DNA of 64,000 nt from NCBI RefSeq assembly GCF_029873635.1, contig NC_080418.1, positions 13,061,562 through 13,125,561 on the forward strand, written 5' to 3'. Positions 1-12,116 of the stretch are shown here, in pieces. The position numbers were made by a program, and so were the translations under genes. The DNA comes from Malania oleifera. Taxonomy: Eukaryota; Streptophyta; Magnoliopsida; Santalales; Ximeniaceae. Every line of letters begins with the position of its first letter. The first letter of the stretch is position 1. The notes under the pieces are model-generated. The model was not told the DNA's origin. It saw only the letters and a program-made list of their open reading frames with translations, and did no database searches.

Positions 1-1544
1 TGGGGATTTATCTTCCGGATTAACACCAAAACAGCATCCCTTGGACTGTCTATCAAAACTGTCCCATCGAGAAGATTCTTGAATCCAAAGAGGCAATTCA
101 CAACAATTGTCTCATTCCTATCTAACCGGAGCTCTTCAATTTGGACAGTTTCCCATTTCTGTGCTATGCACTTATACTCAAAAGGAATATTAAAGCGCTC
201 ACAATACTTTCCCAAACGCCGCCCCGTCTCCTCTACCCTTTCTGCAGGCCGGAAACCGGGCTGGGGTAGCTCTATAGCAGTAATCCGAAGCTTAGAAGGC
301 TGACCGACTCCGTCTGCGAGACGTTGGATAACAATGGGCCACTGAAAACCATACAGGATACCAAAATCTATGATATGGAGAGTAGTTGCTGTCCGCGCTA
401 ATTTCAAAATGAGGTGGTTTGCGAAAAAAATAGCCATCCTTGTGAAAGGGCAGGTTGATAGATAAAGCTGGTAAGCTTTCAACATATTTGTAGCTGATGT
501 CCTCTGGCGAGCCAAGCCAGCATAGATTTGGGTCCCAGTGCCAGCTAAGCGCGCCTCAAGAGCATTGGCAAAGTAATGGGCAGTCCTTTGAGTTCCATCA
601 CCAAAAGGAGAAGAGTACTTCCTGATCTCCTTTAACAGTTCATTTGCACTCCTGTGATCATTATTAGTGACTGCTCGGGAACAATGAATGAGTAGAGCCC
701 TCAAATCCACTACTTCCTTTTCCTTTCTCTGTTCCTTTCTGCAACCCTTCCCCGCATTAAATAGATATGTTTGCACATTCTGCTGCGGTAATCCACCTGC
801 TCTATTCGGCAAAGCTTCATTATCTCCAGTAGAACTGGAAGGCCCATTCTTGTTTGATTCTGGACAAAGCAAAACCCGATCAAACATCTCTGATAGCTCG
901 ACCTCGTCAAAGCATACCGCTAACTGCTTGCTAGTCCTTCCTTCTTCCACATCTATATCCCCACTCGAGTGATTCTTCCTTCCCCTTCCACCACATGGCA
1001 AATAGTCCCTCTCATTGGTTCCAAGAGGCGGCCTATGGCTCTCCAAATCAATAGTCAAGAGACTTGTGCTAGGAAGGAATTTACTAGCTTCCTCCATCCC
1101 TCTTCTGAACTGCAATATGGAATCGCTCTCGATACAAGTACTCGGAACAAGAGGCACAGCAAAACTGCAAGTAGATGTACCAGCACCAACACCAACATCA
1201 CTGAAGCTATTGATCGAAAAGGTGGAAGGTATTTGGGGAGTGGCCTGGAAAACGTAGTCAACGGGAGGAAGATTAACAGGGGATTGCAAGAAAGAGGGCT
1301 CATTACTGTTTCTGCAGCCATGATCTCCGTTAAGATTACGACCGGTCGGAGGGGGTAGTTGGGTGGGTGAGAGAGGATACTTCTGACCGATAGCGTCGTA
1401 GAATGATTTCTCGGCGGCTTGGAGAGCCAAGGGATCGTGAAACATACACGACCTCATCTCCATGTCCTCTTCCATCAACATCTGGCCTATGTACTGGAAA
1501 ATGGCATCGGAAAACTCTTTTTCATGTCCAGAATGATGGACCAT

Positions 1545-1577
<33 letters not shown>

Positions 1578-1751
1578 AGCTGGCGCAGGCACCGGCGCCG
1601 CCGGCGCCGGTAGATGGGCTTGATTATAAGAACCCATCAAGTTGGGATCCAGTGAAGAATTCTGCTGATGAGAACTGTGATGAGCGGTCTCATCATCATT
1701 CCATTCATACCCATATTGGGAATTGAAGAAACCACTGTAGTTCGGATCCAT
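1..1751 (-). CDS. GRAS transcription factor, LISCL subfamily (SCL14/SCL9-like), 3' end outside window
   Basis: An uninterrupted intronless frame runs leftwards from the ATG at 1751..1749 to the window edge (583 full codons, no stop reached). The start MDPNYSGF and the acidic block around FQYIGQMLMEED are typical of LISCL proteins, whose divergent N-terminus acts as a transactivation region. The GRAS domain starts near residue 348 (EVVDLRALLIHCSRAV, leucine heptad repeat I). The VHIID motif appears as LHIIDFG at residues 458-464, followed by ELPQPGFRPAERVEETG. The frame leaves the window in the PFYRE part (LIRKINPH), so the rest of PFYRE and the SAW motif are missing. GRAS proteins are nuclear regulators; SCL14 of this subfamily works with TGA bZIP factors in the xenobiotic response, but transferring that role here is inference. 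Over the shared region it is roughly two thirds identical to the right-edge gene, so the two are tandem paralogues. I found no frameshift or stop. Confidence 0.95.
1545..1577 (-). repeat. GGCTCC hexamer repeat coding Glu-Pro repeat
   Basis: A short run of GGCTCC hexamers inside the left GRAS gene codes a (Glu-Pro)n tract after a Pro/Ala-rich stretch, around residues 50-68. In-frame hexamers change only the repeat number, so this linker is likely to vary in length between alleles. Confidence 0.8.
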
Positions 1752-1777
1752 AATCAATGAAATTTCTAATTCTAACA

Positions 1778-1909
1778 CTGCAAAATAAAAATTCCCAACA
1801 CCCAGATTTCGGTTTCCAATCGTCAATCCGATTTACATAAAATAAGAGCGAGAATTAACTGAACGAACCTGAGAGGAAGAGATGTAAAGGTTCTAGCTGA
1901 AGAACTTAC
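1778..1909 (-). other. Predicted 5'-UTR intron of the left GRAS gene
   Basis: On the minus strand a strong donor (AGA|GTAAGTTC, GT at 1909-1908) and a strong acceptor (TTTTTATTTTGCAG, ending at 1778) bracket 132 bp. The acceptor lies 26 bases before the ATG. The interval is T-rich. A single intron in the 5' leader with an intronless coding region is common in this subfamily. The call rests on splice consensus only. Confidence 0.5.
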
Positions 1910-2343
1910 TCTACAGAAATGGCTTCCCTGAACTCGCCAGAATCGGAATTTAAAGGGAAGAGAGGGGCAATGAGCCGCGCGCCTTGGTTCGTTTTCCGTT
2001 GAACTAATTGCCGCCCTGTCTCTCAGCGTTGGGTTGAGATCCTCTACTTTCCCATACAATGTAGGAATTTGTTTGACAGCCGTTTTTCAACCGTCAGATG
2101 AGCAGACCCAGTCCCCTGATGAGTGACCAAGTAAGCAGTAACTCAAGTTCAGGTTTTACAACTTGAGGTAATTGATATTCGTGGTGGGCCCATAAAGGCA
2201 TTGCACTGTCCCCACCCAATGTGTCATGAATTTGGCCGCTTGGATCTTGGTAATCTTTTGTCATTTATTTTTCCCTCACAATAGCATTTTTTTAAGTTAG
2301 ATATTTCTCCAAATAATGCAATTAGAAACTTGAATTTATTATA

Positions 2344-2378
<35 letters not shown>

Positions 2379-4812
2379 TAAATATTTTAGTTATAAATGA
2401 AAGAGCTGTGTGTAGTGAATTTTTTTTAATTGTTTACAACTCCAATTCATAACTCATGATGAATAGTAAAGAAAGTTAATAATACAGACAAAAAAATTCA
2501 AAACTTTCAAATAAAAATTAAAAAAGAGTCAAATTATGGTTTCATCTAATATTTTTCAATGAGGAGAAAATTGATGGGAAAAAATATATTTTTCAACCTT
2601 ATTACCATTTTAAAATTAATTTTTTGACACTAAAAACTATATATATTCAATACTTCCTTAAAATATGTGCATTTTTGTCTTCGCTTGCTTAATGTCAAAA
2701 AGGACAACATTGAAATATAAAATTTAAATTATTTTATTGAACAACGTGTTATATGAGAAAACCTACTCTTATAAGATTTCTAATACTTCCCAAAAAAAAT
2801 TAAAAAAAAAGTACATAATAATTCTACTCTATTTTAGACCATCATACACCTCACAATATAATTCTTACAAAAGGCTCAAAACATCCAATGTTTCCAAAAT
2901 ATAACAACAAAACTAGAAAGCTATACTCTCCTAATACACATGCAATGTGCTCCTTTTCTGTTTGTTAACACTTGCATTCGATAACAAAAGTAGAATGAGA
3001 GACTCGACAAACAAGTGAGATGAAAGGATTATATTTGATTTTGAGAATATAACGCTAAACAAGTTTCTTGTTCTCAATTTTTAGTTTCTAATTTTATTTT
3101 ATTTTTATATTCACAATTTTTGAAAAAGATACCAGATAACTTTTTATTTGTTGAAAAAATTCAACGACATGCGTCATTGACTTCTTACTTAAATATGTAA
3201 GACTTGTATAAAAATATTGCATAAATTATTTAACTATAAGCAAGTTAATGGTCCTAACAAAAAATTAAATCTAATCGTAACTTACATGATGCAAAATGAA
3301 AGAAATGAGAAAATTTGGAATAGAAATGACGATTTTTGTCTAAAAATTTGTCACGTGTCTAAAATAAAATTATAACTAATTTACGTGTTTACTGTACCAA
3401 TTTGAAAGCATGATCACATTTATGTGATATTTAGTCATGCGATCTGAGATGCTCTCCAACTTTGTGATTCTTGGGAATATTAACACCTAAATTGTAGAAT
3501 TCTTGTTCACATAGGATTCAAAGATTCACATGGGAATAAATTTCTGAGAATTAACATTCATTTTATTGGTTTATTTTTGAAAATGTTAACGTTGGATTCT
3601 GTTTGAGACACTAACAAAAAGGGAATGACAGCCCCCAAACGAGAAAGAAAATGAGTTTTGATTAAAAAGCAATAAAAATAGTTAACAGAGTTGTCACTTT
3701 ATTTTTATTTTTTTGAAAACACAAGAAAAATAAATTAAAACCTTGCAAAAGGTTTGCAAAAATCAAAAAACAAGTTTAAGAGTACACTTGTGTGTAGAAA
3801 AGGTGATTAGTCAATCATCTTAATGATGATCACCCTCTTACCAATCTTAACGACACCCATTTGCAGAACGGTTATATTAATTACGCATATGTTGTCTTCA
3901 AAAAGAAAAGAAATAAAAAATAAAATAGAAAAGACCCCTTTTATCCTTTAGTGATAGTATCATTGTCTAAGCACTCCAGCATGACTTTAACAAGTCCAAC
4001 ATATTGCTTTAAACAGAGTTAACCTTAGAACTCTAAGTGTTAGTGAAAACATGATGATGATGGTGATGGATGAAAAATTGTTCATTTAAGAAATGTCAAA
4101 ATTCTATTATTGGCCTAGAAAAACCAAAGCTTTTAGAAAAAGGAGCATCGGGTTTGTATCACCGATATTTGACAATGGGAAATTAAAAGAGTGAGTTCAA
4201 AAATGAGAGTTTGAATTGAAATATGTAGTGATATGCTTGAGCTTTTTGAAATTCTAGGGCTTCATCATCGGCCTCACTAAAAATCGAGGAAAAGTTGTAA
4301 AAACACATATTTTTATATTTTTAAAAAATATATTTGAGAGAAAGAAGACTCTGACCCCAAAAGAACTAAACATGATTCATTCAGACTAATTTTATTGGTT
4401 GGACCCCTAACCCTAATCAAATTATATGATTCTCGAAAGGTTTAAACCTCTATCATGCCTAGTGATAAGGGGAAGAAAGCACTATATAGTAGAATTCTTC
4501 CATTTATCTCATCATTATCTAGAAAATAGACTATGGGAACCACTAGACCAGACTCATAGTTTTTTGAGATTTTCTTTTACCTTTTTAAAATTTTTTTGAA
4601 CTTTTTATAAAAACAGGATAAAATACACACACTAATACATACACTGTTAGAGAACTCATTCTCAAAACCTAAGTATCAAGAAGAGAGAGCTGAGAGGATC
4701 TTATACTAGCTTTAAAATTGCTCATAGAGACGATGTGGGACTGAACGCACACTAATACTCCCCCTTGAGCCCATGGGGGGGAATGAGACAATGAGAAGTC
4801 CAACCCACGAAG
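1910..4812. other. Upstream flank of the left GRAS gene, no gene seen
   Basis: AT-rich intergenic DNA. The part next to the gene (1910 to about 2100) should hold its leader and core promoter; a CT/GA-rich stretch is visible but no clear TATA box. A (TA)n run lies at 2348-2375. An imperfect inverted repeat (GGTGAT...ATCACC) lies near 3802-3834. At about 4644-4800 a stretch beginning TGTTAGAGAACTC and containing GATGTGGGACT and ACTCCCCCTTGAG resembles the ends of small TRIM-type LTR elements, but I could not pair it with a second copy. I see no coding region. Confidence 0.6.
2348..2375. repeat. (TA)n microsatellite
   Basis: Uninterrupted TA dinucleotides in the AT-rich upstream flank. Confidence 0.95.
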
Positions 4813-5229
4813 GATATTATCTACTTAGACATATACCTTTTACATATCCACATACGAACATATATACATCTTTCCACAACACACACACACAAACACACAT
4901 ATAATAACATAAGAATAATAATATTTGCAAAGAAAATATATATACTACATACATATTTATACACATGCATTCATATATACATACACACATACATGCATGC
5001 ATCACATGGCTATCATGGGTAGCCATACATTCATACATATATACATGTATACATGCATACGTTCATCATACATATCATGCATATGCATCATGCATCCATG
5101 CATCATTAGTACTACATGCATGCTATGCACCTACATACATGCCCATTCATCCATACTTGCATATATGCATCATGCACCCTCGCACGTACCCATTCATTCA
5201 TGCACACATGCATATGCATGTATACCTAT
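4813..5229. repeat. CATA/CATG low-complexity tract, left half
   Basis: Degenerate tetranucleotides of the CATA, CATG and CATC kind fill this stretch. The same composition resumes at 19766 directly after element A. The two halves are therefore one ancestral tract split by the insertion, and the last five bases (5225-5229, CCTAT) are the left target-site duplicate. The peptides rich in His, Tyr, Ile and Met readable on both strands come from the tetranucleotide and are not genes. Confidence 0.85.
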
Positions 5230-5962
5230 TGACTCACTCGGAAAATGAGTAGCTCGGAAGTTATTCCAAGTATAGGAGTTCAGTCGTGTAATAATTAGCC
5301 CAATGGTCAGATCGTCTCCTCAGGGAATGTAATTTAATTTCAGAATTCATGTAATCTCAAAGAAAATAAGAAAATAAATTTTTACTGAACACAGTTCAGA
5401 TTCGGTTCTTGGAATGTTTTAGATTTTTGCAATGAAACTTTAACTTTAACTAAAAATTTAACACACATAAAATAACTAAATAAATGACAGATTCAATACC
5501 AGAATAACGGAAGAAATAACCTTGCAATTATTCAAAAAAAATAAAAAATACTTACTTTAAACATAAAACCAAACAAACATAAACTCTAACTGAATAAAAA
5601 CGCTAAAATTAATAATAAAAATACCCAAAGAGAATATTTAAATGCAAACAAGATTCCAAAAGGAAAAACTCAATTAAGATTCAACTTCGACAATGTCCTA
5701 AAAATAAAGAAACTTAACTTGATACAAATTAACCAATCCAAAATAAAATTCCAACAATAAATTTTTACTAAAAGCAACTAAAGAGAGAGTAAGAGAAATA
5801 GAGAATATGAGAGATTAAGCTTAAACACAAATTAATTCTAATTAAAAGTCTTAACCAATAAAATAATTTAAACACACTAATTAATTTAATTATGATAATG
5901 AGTTTAAAGTAAAATAAATCTCCTCACTAAAAATACTCAAACAAAAATTAGATGAAAACAAG

Positions 5963-5964
<2 letters not shown>

Positions 5965-6042
<78 letters not shown>
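5965..6042. repeat. (AG)n microsatellite in A's 3' LTR
   Basis: About 39 AG units. The sister LTR has a much shorter run at the same place (about 19095-19121), so the tract changed length after insertion. Confidence 0.95.
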
Positions 6043-6043
<1 letters not shown>

Positions 6044-6699
6044 CCATGAGAGAGCTGCCCTCCAAGCTGTTGTGCACACCTCCTCTAGCCCCAGCCTGCT
6101 GTTAAAGCTGATGCCCCCTAAAGAACTAAAAAAAAAACAGCTAAAAAAAAACCCTAGAATATGCCTCTCCCTTTTTGAATTTTCAAAATAAAAATAAAAA
6201 TAAAAAGGAACTCCTCAGCCCCTTTAATTCCAATTCGGTGCCCTAGCAAAGACCAGCACATAGGCCTAGCATGCAGCACTCTCACATGGTCACATCACTT
6301 AATGGGCCCTTATTTATTTATTTTTTCTTTTGTTAACACTTGGTTGGTTCACTTTCAAACCCAATTTTGACCTTCCTACAACCTGTAGCTCTCAAAATTC
6401 AAAACACAAAAGTTGTAGAACATTTACTTGGCTTACCACAACATTTTAAATCATCTCGATCGGAAGTTGAATGAGAGAGTTATGCCCAGATTACGAAGTG
6501 ATATCGGCTTTAATGCCCATAAATTACCCTGTAATAATAAAATACCAAAAAATCATAATTTATTGAATATGTTGACTCTGGTGCAATCCCAAGAGGGGGG
6601 TGAATTGGAAATTTAAAAAATTTCTCCCCTAGGTTCAACTAATCCAGCAACAGTATTACACAACTTAGGGTCTTTCTAAAATAGACTCAATTCCCTAAG

Positions 6700-6702
<3 letters not shown>

Positions 6703-6747
<45 letters not shown>
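6703..6747. repeat. (TA)n microsatellite
   Basis: TA run inside the left part of solo LTR B. Confidence 0.95.
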
Positions 6748-6755
<8 letters not shown>

Positions 6756-7539
6756 TATATGCAAATATTTAAAGTAATTAAAACATTCACAGCAAATCAA
6801 GTACTAGCGTATATGAGGAATTGAAAGTGTAGAAATTAAACAGAGAGTCGACACAAAATATGTTATCGGGGTTCAACCAATACTGCCTCCGTCCCCGCCT
6901 TGGGTCACGAGCACAAGGATTCCACTACGGCTTACTTAATGGGTGGAGCAGCACCTAAATACAACCAGGTCAATTAGCACAGGGCTGACCTCAACCTTTA
7001 CAACCAATCCTTCAGGGTTAGATTTCTGCCCCCTTAGGCCATGCTTAGAATACAACCAATATTCAAAACAAGATGCATACAAATATTATGTTTCTTAATC
7101 AAGTAGATTTGCACTAGTAATAACCAAAGAACACCAATAATGTATGAATAATAAGCTCCATATGTACAATTAACACTCAAAGTAAAGATTATCTCAAATT
7201 TAAGTACAAGAGTATATCTATAAGCTAATATTTGAAAATATATTTAGATAAAAATGTCAATCACGGTTTTAGGGTTTCAAAGATTTGTATCAAGAGTAAT
7301 ATGAATATCTCAAAAATATTTTCTCAATATTAAAGCACACAGAGATATTCAAATCTGAGCTTGTAAAAAGATTTTTGCACACACAAAAATATGAGCTAAG
7401 GTGTCTTGCAATATGAGTGCAAACACTCGCAAGTTCTCAGCTTTCCCACCCAATGATTTATTAGATTAAGTCTAAAGGGAAAACTAAGCTCAACCCTCAA
7501 TCCAAAAATCAACAATGTAATGAACAAATGAGGGTTTCT

Positions 7540-9899
7540 TGTAATGACCCGAAAATTAAAACTATAAATAATTGGGAAATATAATTAATGAAAAAGATAA
7601 TAAGGGGGAAAGGAAAAAAATTGGAGAAGTAATAGCAAGCCTCGTCGAAGAATGTTCTATCTTTGTCGACGAGTGTCCTTCTAAAGATCATCAACAAATT
7701 CAGTTCCTCGTCGACGAAGGAATCCCGAGAGAGTAAATTTTAAACTCTGAATTTCATCGATGAAAGTATCTTCTCGTTGACGAAGTAACTTCAGTGACTC
7801 ATCCACGAACCCACGTGTCTTGTCGACGAATCCACATGGCAGCAGTGTCTATAAAAAGGTCCAAGGTTGCTTCCACGCGAAGAAAATAATTTTTCTTCAT
7901 TTCTCTCTCTACAAATTCGGTTTTTCTCCCTTCTCTCTTCAATTTCGGGCTAGATTTGACCCGATTTGACTATCTAGAACCACCATGAGGTTCATAGGAT
8001 CGTTCTCTGCCAGGCTATAGGAGCTGATCGTTGGTTTGAAAGGTTTGGAAAACATCCCAAATCAAGGTAAGTGAGTTATGTTGGGAATTTCTTAATGAAT
8101 ATTGTTATTTGGAGCCTATGAAGTATTAAATAAGTATTTTTCTTAAGATTTGAGTCAGTTGGGGTTTATTTAATTAAACTAGGGTTTCTAATTCAGGGTC
8201 CAAGTGAATGTTGTGGGTATCAGTTCAAGGATCCTGCCAGCGTAGTTTAGAAGTCAGGTAAGGGGAAATTATATATTAAATCAGGTTTTATAAAATTAAA
8301 GGTAATAAATTATGTTATATTTATGTATATGTTTTGATGTGAATTATTAAAATGTCAACCATGTAAATTATGTTTTCTGAGCCTAGGATTGCTTATATAG
8401 CTATGTATATGTGAAAATAAACTGATGAAAGTGAAAGGTATTTTCAAGAAAATTATGTAAGAAATGATGGGTATTTTTAGCATATAAATGTTAAATGTGG
8501 GTTGGCTTATTTTATAAGAAATATGTATGAATTTTATTGCTAAACTGTGTGTGGCATGAGTATATGTAAATCCTGTGCAAATATATGTTAAATGTATAAG
8601 ATGCAGGTTAAGTAAGTAAAGCATTAAGAATAAAATATGAAATGAACTATGCTACTTGTGTATGTTAATGCAACCATGTAAATGTAAGACAGTTGAAAAG
8701 AGCCATGTTAGCAAATTCTACCACATTTCTATGTAGACTAACTGATGACAGCTAAAAGGAGCTGTAGACTAACTGATGATGGCTAAAGACCAGTTGTAGT
8801 ATGAATGAATGAAATGAAAATGGAATGAAATGGCAATGAAATGACAATGGAATGAAATATAAAATGTGAACGATGAAAATGGGAAAAAGTCACTTAAAGT
8901 GAAATGTAATACAATGTTAAAGCTATAAACATGAACAGAAGTGAATGGTTGAATAATGACAGAAATAATAATGTATTATGATATTAGAATTATTTATGCT
9001 TGTAGAACATGTTAAGAGTGGGTGGGGCGCACTGTTCGCTCGAGTGCATGCTGAGAAAGTCGAGTGCGCTAGTAACTTCATATGTGGCAGTAGCTGCATA
9101 ACGTACTAGGGCAGAGGGAACCTACTTGTATGAGCGGGTAGATTTCCCTATTCTTGGGAGCCTTCACTGGTAAACCTTTGTTTGAACCATGTGAGTACGA
9201 GATCAATCTAATACTTGAGGGCTTACTAAGTAAGGTGAGTGCCCTGGTATGCTTCAGCAGCAATCTTAGGGTTGCCTAAGTATCAGAACAGAGGGGTGCT
9301 ACTTATATGGGCGAGTAATCACCCCTATCCTTGGGTAATCTCGTGGGTTAAATCTTTTGCATGTGATTGATTAGGTTCAAAGAATGGTTTCAGTGTTTAT
9401 GATAATGTTTTGCAAATGTTATTAAATAATATTTATAAACCTCATGTTAGCCACACGCTATTTTTAATATAATGTTTCTTCCCTTACTAAGATGTGTCTC
9501 ATTCGAATATGATTATTTATTTTTCAGGACATCCTCGAGATCGGGCTTAGAGAGCTCGAGGGTTTATAGCATTTTTTTAGGATTATAAAGAGGAAGGGTA
9601 TATTTTGATATATTGTTGGGTTGTATAAAGTTTAGGTTTATGTTTTATGTTTTAAGTCCGTTAGGAAAGGAATGATTGTGAATATTGGTTTTGTGGATTT
9701 AGTTTTGGAGGTATATAGATTTGTGAATATAGGTGGATGAATGGATAATATGGATTATAGATAGAAATAGTAAACTCTGGTATTATATTTATGGAGATTA
9801 TGTTTATGTTTTCCACTGCGTATATATTAATTTATGGATTATTAGGATTTAATCAGGTATAATGCACCGGACCCGAGTTTAAGGGTTCGGGGCGTTACA
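7540..9899 (+). mobile_element. Solo LTR C, long Tekay/Del-type Ty3 LTR
   Basis: A 2.36-kb LTR with terminal inverted repeats TGTAATGACCC and GGGGCGTTACA and perfect target duplication TTTCT (7535-7539 and 9900-9904), inserted into solo LTR B. Order along it: U3 with a phased palindrome array (7640-7830), TATA box TATAAAA at 7850, leader, donor-like AATCAAG|GTAAGTGAG near 8066, second donor-like GTCAG|GTAAGGGG near 8255, a short duplicated segment near 8740-8800, then CTTACTAAGATGTGTCTCA near 9482 and an acceptor-like TTTTTCAGG near 9527. There is no coding region, so it is a solo LTR. The palindrome array and order of parts tie it to the LTRs of elements G, K and L. Confidence 0.9.
7640..7830 (+). 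promoter_or_regulatory. Phased palindrome array upstream of TATA in LTR C
   Basis: Eight intact or decayed copies of TCGTCGACGA have their GTCGAC-equivalent core at about 7644, 7665, 7690, 7710, 7756, 7776, 7801 and 7822, giving spacings 21-25-20-46-20-25-21. CCCGAGAG sits in the central gap and CCACGTGTC (ACGT core) lies between the last two sites. TATAAAA follows at 7850. Function as binding sites is inferred from conservation and phasing. Confidence 0.75.
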
Positions 9900-9984
9900 T
9901 TTCTAGCAATAGCACACAATGAATAACACACTCACAAAGTTAGATTTCTCAAAGGAATGGTAGTATATGAGTGTATAGGGCTTG

Positions 9985-12116
9985 TGTTGACCTTATAGGT
10001 CACGCCCGGTTTTGATAATGACAAATACCCACATATTTAATGAATATCAAGTCCATGAGCAAGTCTATATTAGCAGATACATTTATGGCACGTGAATGCT
10101 TAAAGCTTGAAGACAAATTCATGTTTTCGACTGTAATATTCAATAGTGAACTTTGTCTGTAATAGTAACTAGGATATTTGGTTTGTAATAAATACACACA
10201 TCACATGTATGGTTTATTTTGTAAGCTCAAACCAGATGCGAACTAAAAAGTGACCATAGAAAGACCTTAGGGTTTACCCTTCGGTTGACTGACACCGGAC
10301 TTTTTTGGTGTCTTAATTTTGGACGTAAATGACCCTAGGACACATATATTTGCACATATATTTGTTAAACACTTGAATAGGGTTGTATGTTTCGAAATGG
10401 GACCGAAATGCACACTTGGTGCACTTTCGATCGACCGGCCAACATAGTTCATTTTGGCCTGGTCGACCAAACCGGGCCTGGGTCAACAGTTGACCAAGGT
10501 CCTAGTCGACCGAACTATGTAGTTCAAAAAGCCTCGGTTAACCAAAACCTCTCTAGGTCAACATTTTGATCATCTGGTCGACCGAGCCACTTTTGTACTC
10601 CAACTACCTGGTCGACCGAGGGTCCTCAGGAGAAATCCCAACGGTCTGGTCAACCGAACCAGCCAGTTCAAAATGGCCCAATTGACCGAACCTCGGAGAT
10701 TTGAATAATCGCCTTCTCCTGGTCGACCGAGCCTTTAGTTCAAAATCCCCCTAGTCGGTCGAACCATATGAGACCTGGTCGACCAAAACATTTGTGATCA
10801 ACCGGACCTCTCAGGTTGCCCTGATTTTTACCGCGATTAAATATTTTTTAAATAGGGTTAAAATGTTTTAAACGTCATTAAACTTTTCTAACAATCCCTA
10901 ATAGGTCCCCAACGGTCAAAAATTTTGGTATGTCTATATATACCCTCTCATTTGGGAAAATGAAAAAGCGGATTAGAAAATCAAATTCTCTCTCAAGCAA
11001 AATATTTCTCATTGCTCATACTCTTCCAAATACACTCTAACTTACATTCAAAACTCATTAAATCATCTATAAGTGTTCTTAAGTGTTTAGATAGGAAGGT
11101 TTGCTCTCTCGTTGTTGTGATATTGATCCATTTTTATTGAGAGTCAAACCAAAAGGATTCTTAGGGGACTTTTCTAATAAGTTCATCCTAAGAAGACTTT
11201 ACTAGATCTTCTGAGACTGCATATTCGTTGCAACATCTTGAGAAGCTCGTATTTGCTTTTGGTTGCGAAATATTTTCAAAATCATTTACAAATATCTATT
11301 GCTCTTTATTTTGAAAATCATTTGAGGAGATATTTGTTTTTGAGGTGAAACATCTTTGTTGCAATATTTATTCACTCATATATTTTTGCTGAAAATAAAG
11401 ATCATATATATTTTGCAAGTCCAAGCATATACATATTTATGTGATTGAGATATTCTGTTGATCGATACTCTTGAGGCTTGCTTGATATTCTGTGTGAGCA
11501 CGTTTGATTGAATATCTTGAAATACATAGATTGTCATTGACACTCTCACGTACGTATTACATTGATAGAAAATATATTTGAGAGTTGAACTATTTAGACC
11601 ACACTGAACTTACATTATTAAATCATCTGTGGTGTTTGTGATTGTGCGCATTTGGGTACAATTCTACTTTACGTGAAAGCACCCTTATATTGTACCTTTT
11701 GATTGTATATTTGAGAGATTTCAGGCGTGCCCTAAGGGGGCGGTAATCCAGTCCGGTAAGGATTGGTGTAAAGGTTGAGGTTAGCCTTGTGCTAATTGAC
11801 CTGGTTTGTATAGGTGTCGCTCCATCCGTTTAAGTGAGCAAGTTATTGTGATAATCCTTTTGCTAGTTAGCCAAGGCGGGGACGTAGGCAGTTGGCCGAA
11901 CATCGATAACATATCTGCGTGTCACCCTCTCTTTACTGCTTTCTGGTGCTTGTATGATTGATTAAACTGCTTTACTTAATTTCTGTTGTATCTATATTAC
12001 TTGCACTAGATTGACCAGAGGATTGTGAACATACTGCTGTTAGGAGGAATACCTAGGGGATAGATTTTAAAAATACCAATTCACCCCCCCCTCTTAGGAT
12101 CACGGTAAAGCTAACA
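9985..12116 (+). mobile_element. Solo LTR D (copia-like)
   Basis: A 2.13-kb LTR beginning TGTTGACC and ending GCTAACA, with target duplication GCTTG (9980-9984) versus ACTTG (12117-12121; one mismatch). It is inserted into the piece of solo LTR B that follows C. It holds an array of GGTCGACC-type palindromes at 10430-10802, TATA (TATATATACC) near 10933, and near 11876 the motif GGGGACGTAGGCAG. From memory, that GGACGTAGGC motif is common near the 3' part of some copia LTRs. The end has TTCACCCCCCCCTCTTAGG. There is no coding region. The superfamily call is by motif only. Confidence 0.82.
10430..10802 (+). promoter_or_regulatory. Array of GGTCGACC palindromes in LTR D
   Basis: About fourteen intact or decayed TGGTCGACCGA sites lie within 370 bp, upstream of the TATA box near 10933. 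Clear cores are at 10462, 10505, 10577, 10611, 10722 and 10778, with variants (GTCAAC, GTTGAC, ATCGAC) between. Spacing is irregular (about 20-40 bp), unlike the Ty3 LTR arrays, but the GTCGAC core and the position upstream of TATA are the same. Confidence 0.7.

Noticed and set aside
969..1726. Several plus-strand frames over the left GRAS gene
   Set aside because: Antisense shadows of the intact minus-strand GRAS frame.
4817..5252. His/Tyr/Met/Ile-rich open frames on both strands
   Set aside because: Translation of the CATA/CATG tetranucleotide tract; open on both strands because the repeat lacks stop codons.
7540..12116. Opposite-oriented homologous ends at 6570 and 12116 as terminal inverted repeats of one large DNA transposon
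   Set aside because: Each end belongs to a separate LTR with its own TG...CA boundary and its own target duplication (GAATA for B, GCTTG/ACTTG for D). They are oppositely oriented copies of one LTR family.
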